In this document: positions 1 to 5,909 of the stretch, piece by piece
Layout of the letters: each line of letters starts with the position of its first letter
How positions within the stretch are numbered: the first letter of the stretch is position 1
NCBI RefSeq assembly: GCF_026151205.1
Contig: NC_087083.1
Span: forward strand, 3,612,536 to 3,629,459
Length of the DNA: 16,924 nt
Direction: 5' to 3'
DNA from: Bolinopsis microptera
Taxonomy: Eukaryota > Ctenophora > Tentaculata > Lobata > Bolinopsidae
Translations under genes and position numbers: made by a program
Notes under the pieces: model-generated
Database searches by the model: none
What the model was told of the DNA's origin: nothing
The model's input: only the letters and a program-made list of their open reading frames with translations

Positions 1-140
1 CCCTCATCACGTAGAGACATGAAACATTGAAACATAACAATAATTGCACTGCCACACTTGAAATTTGTACCTGATGAGGGCGGTAGTAAACTGACCACAG
101 CTATATTTAATAAACGATATCATTTCCATTTAATTTTATT
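1..140. other. AT-rich left flank, possible old retroelement tail
   Basis: No coding frame is visible. The stretch holds a 9-base inverted repeat (CCCTCATCA at 1-9, TGATGAGGG at 72-80), the motif CTGATGAG at 71-78, and then an AATAAA-containing AT-rich run ending TTTAATTTTATT just before the LINE target site. CTGATGAG followed by an AATAAA-type tail recalls 3' ends of some retroelements. That is a resemblance only; no boundary can be drawn. Confidence 0.3.
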
Positions 141-148
141 ACTAAACT

Positions 149-1588
149 TTGAACTCATTTTCTTCTACATTTGCACAGCTGACCAATCAATCTTTTGAAC
201 GTCATGAACATGTACCTTCATTCACTGAAGGATTCCTTACCCCACTGCAAAAACCTGGTAAGCCACGTGGACCTTTAAAAAGTTTGCGCCCTCTTTGTCT
301 TTTAAACGGCACCAGGAAGATATTGTCCATGATAGTCCTTAGACGCATTCAAAGACAAGTTTCTCAGTACACTGGACCTTGGCAAAATGCCTACAAGCCT
401 GGCCATAGCTGTGCAAATATTGTTTGGACACAACGGATCCTAGTTTCAGTTGTAAAGGAGAAACGCTGGTCTCTACACAAAATGGGTATTGATATGTCAT
501 CTGCATTCGACACTATTAAGAGATCAGTTTTGCTAGAACTTCTTGCTGATGCTGGTTGTAGTGAAGACGACATCCGACTGGTAAGGTACCTACTCTCATG
601 TACCAAACTGAAGATTAAAGTGAGGTCTACCGTATCAGGGGAGTTCATTGTCACGATAGGTGCGTTCCAAGGTGATAGTTTGTCTGGAAACCTTTTCACC
701 CTGTATTTGGCTGGCGCACTTTACCACCTTCGTGCCTTTATGTCTTATCTAAGACCCAACCCTCCGTTTGCTGAAAACCTGCTACCTCTTGAGTGGGAGT
801 ACGCAGACGACGCAGACTTCACAGACTTCACAGACGAAGATAAAAAGAATTTGGAGTCCATGTTACCAATATGCAAGGAGATATTGGAGGAGTGGAATCT
901 TTTTGTCAACGAATCAAAAACAGAGTTCACACATATCTATCTGGCCGAGAAGAACGAAGTTGATGACAAAGGAGAGCCACTTCGAGGAAGAGAGCCCTGG
1001 AGATCATCTATCTCACTTGGTTCCAAATTGTGCAGCAACGAGGACATAAAAAGACGATGTATTCTGGCAAATCTTGCTTTCCAAACCTACAAGAAAGTTT
1101 GGGAACAAGGTAAACGCATACCTCTTAAGACCAGACTTAAGATCTACGTAGCCCAGGTGGTCTCCGTCTTAATGTATAATTGTAGCTGCTGGGCTGCTTC
1201 AAAGCAGCTACTGAGTAAACTGGATATTTGCCACAGAAAGCATCTGAGGCAAATCATCAGAATGACTTACCCTAATATAATCAAAAACGACACCCTTTAC
1301 AAGAGATGTGAAGTGGTTCCACTCAGTGAGCGTGTTGCATGTGCACGATGGAGGATGCTCGGACATGTCCTTCGCAGTGATAACAACTCACCCGCACAGC
1401 TTGCATTACACTTTGCAGTAGAGAGTCAGAGTACTAAAAAGGGTAGAGTAGGTAGACACCAGTCGAACTTGCTTAAGACTATTAAATTTGATTTAGGTAG
1501 CAGGAACATTCCATTTGTAAATACAGACGATTTGTACAATTTAAGACTTTTAGCCTCTGATAGAGCGGGATGGAAGAAGTTGTTATAG
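149..1588 (+). CDS. LINE reverse transcriptase, N-terminally truncated, frame open to its stop
   Basis: An RNA-directed DNA polymerase fragment of a LINE ORF2. The first five codons or so (149-162) are flanking DNA, because the element itself starts at about 163; no genuine start codon is implied. Counting from 149, visible motifs are PGKPRG..LRPLCLLN (residues 36-53), the catalytic-aspartate block GIDMSSAFDT (113-122), QGDSLSGNLF (174-183) and the YADD catalytic box (218-221). A LINE-type C-terminal region follows, with WRMLGHVLRSD near residue 402. There is no internal stop or frameshift. The upstream endonuclease and any ORF1 are absent, so this copy cannot move on its own. DFTDFTD just after the YADD box reflects a small 9-bp duplication. 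The residues that fit the fold are intact, but the fragment is probably not expressed as a functional protein. Confidence 0.85.
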   Translation: MNSFSSTFAQLTNQSFERHEHVPSFTEGFLTPLQKPGKPRGPLKSLRPLCLLNGTRKILSMIVLRRIQRQVSQYTGPWQNAYKPGHSCANIVWTQRILVSVVKEKRWSLHKMGIDMSSAFDTIKRSVLLELLADAGCSEDDIRLVRYLLSCTKLKIKVRSTVSGEFIVTIGAFQGDSLSGNLFTLYLAGALYHLRAFMSYLRPNPPFAENLLPLEWEYADDADFTDFTDEDKKNLESMLPICKEILEEWNLFVNESKTEFTHIYLAEKNEVDDKGEPLRGREPWRSSISLGSKLCSNEDIKRRCILANLAFQTYKKVWEQGKRIPLKTRLKIYVAQVVSVLMYNCSCWAASKQLLSKLDICHRKHLRQIIRMTYPNIIKNDTLYKRCEVVPLSERVACARWRMLGHVLRSDNNSPAQLALHFAVESQSTKKGRVGRHQSNLLKTIKFDLGSRNIPFVNTDDLYNLRLLASDRAGWKKLL

Positions 1589-1688
1589 CTTGTGTATCAG
1601 TTTTTCTTTTTTTTTCTGGCTACTTATCAGATCTTTAAGATTTTCATTTATGTTCTATTTTTGATTTGAATAAAGTTATATAATAATA
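163..1688 (+). mobile_element. 5'-truncated LINE (non-LTR retrotransposon) copy
   Basis: The boundaries come from a perfect 22-bp direct repeat, 141-162 and 1689-1710 (begins ACTAAACTTTG, ends CTCATTTTC), which I read as the target-site duplication. The copy is about 1526 bp. It starts abruptly inside the reverse-transcriptase region, has no endonuclease, and ends with a short 3' UTR, an AATAAA at 1669-1674 and an AT-rich tail (TTATATAATAATA) rather than pure poly(A). A 5' truncation with a long target-site duplication is the usual product of target-primed reverse transcription. The perfect repeat and the open frame suggest a fairly recent insertion. The clade is not assigned. Confidence 0.85.
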
Positions 1689-1710
1689 ACTAAACTTTGA
1701 ACTCATTTTC

Positions 1711-2077
1711 GATTTTTCACGTTTTGAGTACGCCTTGACTTTGAAAGTTGATCAGTACGATTAGTAAGTTTTTCGCAAAAATGTTTGCCAAAATTCACGT
1801 TAAATTTCTGCTGAAATCAGCATGGCTGAGACTAACGTCCTATAAATTTAGAATATTTACAGTAGTAAGTCTCAAAAAGGGTGCAAAGAGAAAGAATCTG
1901 GAGTTTTTTTGCTTAAACTTAAAGGAAGGAATTGTAGCAATGAGGAATGTAAATTTGATCTACACTTTGTCTTTAGCAATATGACAATTTGGATAATGCA
2001 ATGGCAGATTGGCCAGGTACGTGTGCCCCCCCCCCCCCCCCCACGAATAATTCCAAGTAAACTACAGCAGCAGATTA
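1711..2077. other. Non-coding stretch with a 17-base C tract
   Basis: No convincing gene. It contains an uninterrupted run of 17 C at 2026-2042 (poly-G on the minus strand). It lies directly downstream of the 804-codon minus-strand frame, yet I see no AATAAA or ATTAAA on that strand here. The short open frames in it carry no recognisable feature. Confidence 0.5.
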
Positions 2078-4492
2078 TCAATCGTAATTATTCATTTCCC
2101 CCATACTAACCACGGTTAGATCCATGGCCACCATATCAGCTATTATACTGTCTGGAACAGGTTTTAGAGTGTCCGGGACTCTGACGGAGTCCGGACCTCG
2201 TTTCAGAGTGTCTTCTATCTGTGCCACATTCTCATTACTTCTCTTAAACTTGATACTCGGCTGTACTAAAGTTTTACGGCCTATTCTAAACAAGGCCCTG
2301 AATCTACCACTACGTTTTGGTAGAACGTCTTTCATTTTGGACCTTTGGGAATTGTTCTCGTTTTTAATATTTGAATTCGGAGTATGATTAATCAACCGCA
2401 AGTCTTTATCAGCATTATTTGAATGTTCCTCGGGTTGTTTCTCAGCAACTTCTTCTGACGCGATGGTTTGTGACGTCACAGCACGTGGTGTGACGTCATA
2501 ACACGTGGTGTGTGACGTCACAGCACGTGGTGTGACGTCATAACACGTGGTGTGTGAGGGAAGCTCGTGTTTCTCGTTACTCTGACCATTGTAACTGTGA
2601 ATTGTGTGTAGAGAAGCACTCTCGTGAAGCAAGATAGCATCTTCTTTTGCTATCTTGCTATTGTCACATGTTTCTCTGTAAAAGGTATTGTGGGGCTCCT
2701 TCACAAATAACTCCATGACTCTCCTTCTAGGGAGGGAGAAACTGGAGCTTGTAAAGTTTTCCCTTCTAGACAAACTCTTTTTGCTGGACAAAGTGTCAAA
2801 ATCAATACAAGATCTATTTGAGGCTAAGGATTCTCTTTTCCATTTGGCTCCTCTCACAGAAGTGTATACACTTCTAACAATGCTTTGTTTTCTTCTTTCA
2901 CGATATTCCGGTAGATTAACTGAAGAATGACTCCTTCCTAAACCATGTTTATTATCATAAACTCTTGAGGTGAGCCTAGAACTACTTGTGGCTGTTGGAA
3001 GAACCAGTGGTTGATTCCAATTTGAGGTGCGATCAAGAGATCTCTTTCTCAAAGACTCAAAAGAAGGAGGCTCACTCAACTCATGTGACAAGGCAGTGTT
3101 TTCTTCTGCTGAAGAGGGGCCGGGAACTGCGCTCGTTTCTGATACAATTATAGTGTCCGAGGGGACGAGTAAAGCCAGTGTTTCCATATTTTCATACTCA
3201 TTTTCGCTCTGAAATTCATCAGCAAGGGATTCCAGTTCCGATTCCAGTTGCTCAGATTGTAGCTCCTCAGATTGACAATCCTCTGGTTGCAAGTCACCTG
3301 ATTCCTCCATCTCTCTCATGACTCCCTTAACACCAGGAGGAAGACTGCTGTGTTTAACTTCCACCTCTACTACAGAGGACTTTCTCCGCTTAAAGAAGCT
3401 CTGAAGAAGAGAGGAATGTCGGGCTGGTTTCTCCCTTTTCCTGGTCGGAGGAGGAGTGTACTCCTTCTCCTGCACGAGAGAGGTCTCCGAGCATACTTCC
3501 CCAAAAGAGTGAGACAGTTCTGTACTGTTCTCCATATCCTGGTCAATTGCAAAGGTCGAGGTTTCGTCTATGGAGATTGATAAGTCGTTCTTTTGCTTTT
3601 TATCTTGCTTCAGCTTGCGAAAGTAATCAATCTTTGGAGATGGCTGGACATTTATTGGATCAGTCAAATTATCAGCGTACAGTCTGTGTGTGTCTTGATC
3701 GTCCATGTCAATTGCACCACTTGATAAATATTGTTCTCCAAGGAGTATTCCATCCTCCAGACAATGATCGAGATTCTCATAAAGCGGAGGCACATTCTCA
3801 TACACTGTGCCGGATGAGAGACCTGATCCCGGTCTAGAGTTTTCAGAGTCCCGGGTGTATCTACGCATACACAATGTCTCTATATCGTCATAACTGTGCG
3901 CACTTGAGAGATTGCCATATAACAAATCGGGTGTGTCGGTGTTAATGAGGTCAGGTGAAGAGTTCTCAACTATACTCGTGACTACTTCTACTTGCTCTCC
4001 TTGCCCACTTTCATCTTCTTCATCTCTCAGCTGGGGATTTTCTCTAGTTATCTCTATCGAAGAAACTTTTCCTAAAGTAGAGACTGATTCGCTATTACTT
4101 AAACAATCCTGTCTCAATGCCATATCTGTTCTAGTTTCATTTGAAGGGTCTTCTTCTTTTGATCCAATATCACTCTCAAAATCTGTGCTAGTAGTTTTTA
4201 GTTCACAGCTACTTAAGAGATCTCCTTCAAGAAACACGCTTGATTCTCTATCGACATTATCTATAAAGAATCCTCCTGAGACTTCAGAGTTTACATATAT
4301 ATTGTCATCTTTAGAACCCTCTCTACCTCCAGAATTGGAACTGTTGTCGCCTAAAAGATTGCTGTATGTTTCCTGAGCTTGTGTTTCTAATAACTCTACT
4401 GATGGAGAGGACTGGAACTCTTCACTAGACTCCGAAGAGGAGGAGGAAACTGAGTGAAAGGAATCTGAGGAATCTTCTGAGGAATGTGACAT
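2078..4492 (-). CDS. Unrecognised Ser/Glu-rich protein with seven Tyr-x-Asn motifs (possible SH2-docking scaffold)
   Basis: An 804-codon uninterrupted frame. The start at 4492 is supported by an in-frame stop about 30 bases upstream. I do not recognise a folded domain, signal peptide or membrane segment. The composition is Ser/Glu/Asp-rich, so it is probably largely disordered. Visible elements: a Ser/Glu-rich N-terminus (2-31); Tyr-x-Asn motifs at Y43, Y66, Y192, Y231, Y238, Y433 and Y512 (YENV and YENL are close neighbours; YENM is also Y-x-x-M); a basic patch RKREKPAR...FFKRRKSS (351-373); a Gln/Glu/Ser-rich acidic segment (400-433); two exact copies of a 14-residue repeat HTTCYDVTPRAVTS (647-674); and a basic C-terminal stretch (726-751). 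Y-x-N is the known recognition motif of the GRB2 SH2 domain, so a docking role is inferred, not shown. A GTTAGT donor-like site (2110-2105) sits in phase 0 after residue V794, so the last ten codons may be intron read-through and the gene may continue. It is transcribed divergently from the NPC1-domain gene. Confidence 0.7.
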   Translation of the reverse strand: MSHSSEDSSDSFHSVSSSSSESSEEFQSSPSVELLETQAQETYSNLLGDNSSNSGGREGSKDDNIYVNSEVSGGFFIDNVDRESSVFLEGDLLSSCELKTTSTDFESDIGSKEEDPSNETRTDMALRQDCLSNSESVSTLGKVSSIEITRENPQLRDEEDESGQGEQVEVVTSIVENSSPDLINTDTPDLLYGNLSSAHSYDDIETLCMRRYTRDSENSRPGSGLSSGTVYENVPPLYENLDHCLEDGILLGEQYLSSGAIDMDDQDTHRLYADNLTDPINVQPSPKIDYFRKLKQDKKQKNDLSISIDETSTFAIDQDMENSTELSHSFGEVCSETSLVQEKEYTPPPTRKREKPARHSSLLQSFFKRRKSSVVEVEVKHSSLPPGVKGVMREMEESGDLQPEDCQSEELQSEQLESELESLADEFQSENEYENMETLALLVPSDTIIVSETSAVPGPSSAEENTALSHELSEPPSFESLRKRSLDRTSNWNQPLVLPTATSSSRLTSRVYDNKHGLGRSHSSVNLPEYRERRKQSIVRSVYTSVRGAKWKRESLASNRSCIDFDTLSSKKSLSRRENFTSSSFSLPRRRVMELFVKEPHNTFYRETCDNSKIAKEDAILLHESASLHTIHSYNGQSNEKHELPSHTTCYDVTPRAVTSHTTCYDVTPRAVTSQTIASEEVAEKQPEEHSNNADKDLRLINHTPNSNIKNENNSQRSKMKDVLPKRSGRFRALFRIGRKTLVQPSIKFKRSNENVAQIEDTLKRGPDSVRVPDTLKPVPDSIIADMVAMDLTVVSMGEMNNYD
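2470..2554. repeat. Coding tandem repeat alternating TGACGTCA and CACGTG palindromes
   Basis: Two copies of a 42-bp unit, each made of two half-units. TGACGTCA occurs at 2471-2478, 2491-2498, 2513-2520 and 2533-2540. CACGTG occurs at 2482-2487, 2502-2507, 2524-2529 and 2544-2549. On the minus strand the unit encodes the 14-residue repeat of the 804-codon protein, and the period is a multiple of three so the frame is kept. The two palindromes are the classic CRE and E-box core sites, but being inside coding DNA they may be accidental. Confidence 0.85.
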
Positions 4493-4503
4493 TAAGAGTT
4501 GTA

Positions 4504-4540
4504 GGTTTATAACCTGGGTTTATAACCAAGGTTTATAACC
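4504..4540 (-). promoter_or_regulatory. Three tandem GGTTTATAACC motifs (minus-strand TATAAA) before the 804-codon gene
   Basis: The 11-base motif recurs with a 13-bp period. TATAAA reads on the minus strand at 4511-4506, 4524-4519 and 4537-4532, only 14-45 bases upstream of the ATG at 4492. If any works as a TATA box, the distal copy would place initiation about 10 bases before the ATG and the proximal ones would start inside the coding region. Functional use is inference from position and sequence only. Confidence 0.35.
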
Positions 4541-4551
4541 TACCAATGTTA

Positions 4552-4569
4552 CTTAATGTTAACATTAAG
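4552..4569. promoter_or_regulatory. 18-bp perfect palindrome CTTAATGTTAACATTAAG
   Basis: A perfect inverted repeat without spacer, centred on GTTAAC, 60 bases upstream of the 804-codon gene's ATG. A symmetric site suits a dimeric DNA-binding protein, but no specific factor can be named. Confidence 0.35.
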
Positions 4570-5714
4570 AGCAGACAACTGATTCACTGTACTAAGTCGT
4601 AATGGTCATCATCTGAAGGTTTGTGGTTTAGTTTCAGTTGTCATAAGACATTACAGAGCGTGGCAATAACAAGGGCATAAACTGTTTGAGATCAAGTGAA
4701 AATCAAAATAAGTTGTATGAAAACTATAAAACAGTTTAGGAAATCAAGCGAGCCAACAAGTGACACAAGCTCATCCCTCTATAATGTAGTCCACGTAACG
4801 TTGTTATAGTAATAAGATAATAACATGACCTAGTAGTGTGAGCTAACTATGAACAATATATAAAGTAAACAATACTGATATAATGGGACTCTTGTTTATC
4901 ACATGTCGTTATTTTGACGATCCCTTGGTGCTGACTGCTGGGTGCATGTTTTCTAGACCCAGCAGAAAGTTGGAGCAACTTTACAGTTCACATAGTAGTA
5001 GGTAGAGTTGTAGGTACTAGGTAGAGTAGGTAGATAGAGGAGTTATGGTAGATGACGTAGAAGAGCAGCAGGTACATACAGAACATACTATTAGTCTGAC
5101 GTATAGTTCCTGTATCCTATACTAATATACAATGTAAAGCTTATTATAAGTTTACTGTCTGCAGTGAGCAGGTAGTAATGATGTTTTGAACTGCAAGGTC
5201 TAAACTGTAGACTCTACAGTATCAGTACAATAGGATATGTGTATTTAACGTTCATGTGCTCACTACGTCTTATTACTTTATTACTTATTGTTCGTGTTTA
5301 TTTTTGTGTCTTGCTTGCTATTTGTTTTGTTTTTGTACGTGCAAAAACGGTTAGTTTTTCCTTTCGCATACTTGACTAATGTCCTGTTTTTATTGATGTA
5401 CTTGTTTGATGCTTCTCCGAGCTCGCAAGGGTAATCGGTTTAGTAATAGTATCGGGAAAGTTAACAGTTCGTTCCTTATTTTGCACTAAGAGGTATAGGT
5501 ATTATAGGTATAGGTATAGTAAAACATTCCTTTTGGCTGTGTGATGTGAACAACGAGCGACCATTTCAAAACGGCTCCTCTTGTTTCAATTTAGTACTTA
5601 CTCTACTTAGTAGTTAGTATAGTAGTAATAGTCTACGTAACAGTAACACTTAGTACGGGCCACTGAGTTTGAACTAACCTTAACTATAAACCTCCAGTTT
5701 ATAGAATAAAGTGA

Positions 5715-5909
5715 ATGAAGCTGTTGCTATGGCGCGTTGTCATGGTGACGTTGCTATTGTCACGTGTCAGTTCAGTAACACGTGGTGAGAGGTATTGTGT
5801 GACGTATGGTGACTGTGGAGGTGTGCCTTGTGTTAACAACACTCCAGCTAAACCCATCTCCAGTTATCAGACACTCTCCTCTCTCAGGGAGTTCTGTCCT
5901 CATCTCAAG
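5715..5909 (+). CDS. NPC1: NPC1-domain gene, exon 1 (signal peptide and first cysteines)
   Basis: 65 codons. It begins MKLLLWRVVMVTLLLSRVSS, a typical signal peptide, followed by cysteines matching human C25, C31, C42 and C63. One N-glycosylation sequon (NNT, residues 41-43) follows the third. It ends at ...CPHLK with donor GTATTT, phase 0. Two CACGTG sites (5761-5766, 5779-5784) lie in the coding sequence. Confidence 0.85.

Larger units (their letters stand above)
4493..5714. other. Divergent intergenic region
   Basis: No coding frame. It separates the start codons of two oppositely oriented genes (4492 minus, 5715 plus), so promoters of both should lie here. Notable sequence: a triplicated TATA-like motif and an 18-bp palindrome near the minus-strand start (listed separately), a 9-bp inverted repeat CTGCTGGGT/ACCCAGCAG at 4935-4943 and 4957-4965 with a 13-base loop, GGTAGA/GTAGGT-rich low complexity around 4998-5040, and a GGTATA-rich run at 5491-5518. 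No RNA gene was recognised. Confidence 0.6.

Noticed and set aside
71-140. Hammerhead ribozyme
   Set aside because: Only CTGATGAG is present; no GAAA core with matching stems was found nearby.
3912-4376. 154-codon plus-strand frame
   Set aside because: Ser-rich antisense shadow of the 804-codon minus-strand gene, without features of its own.
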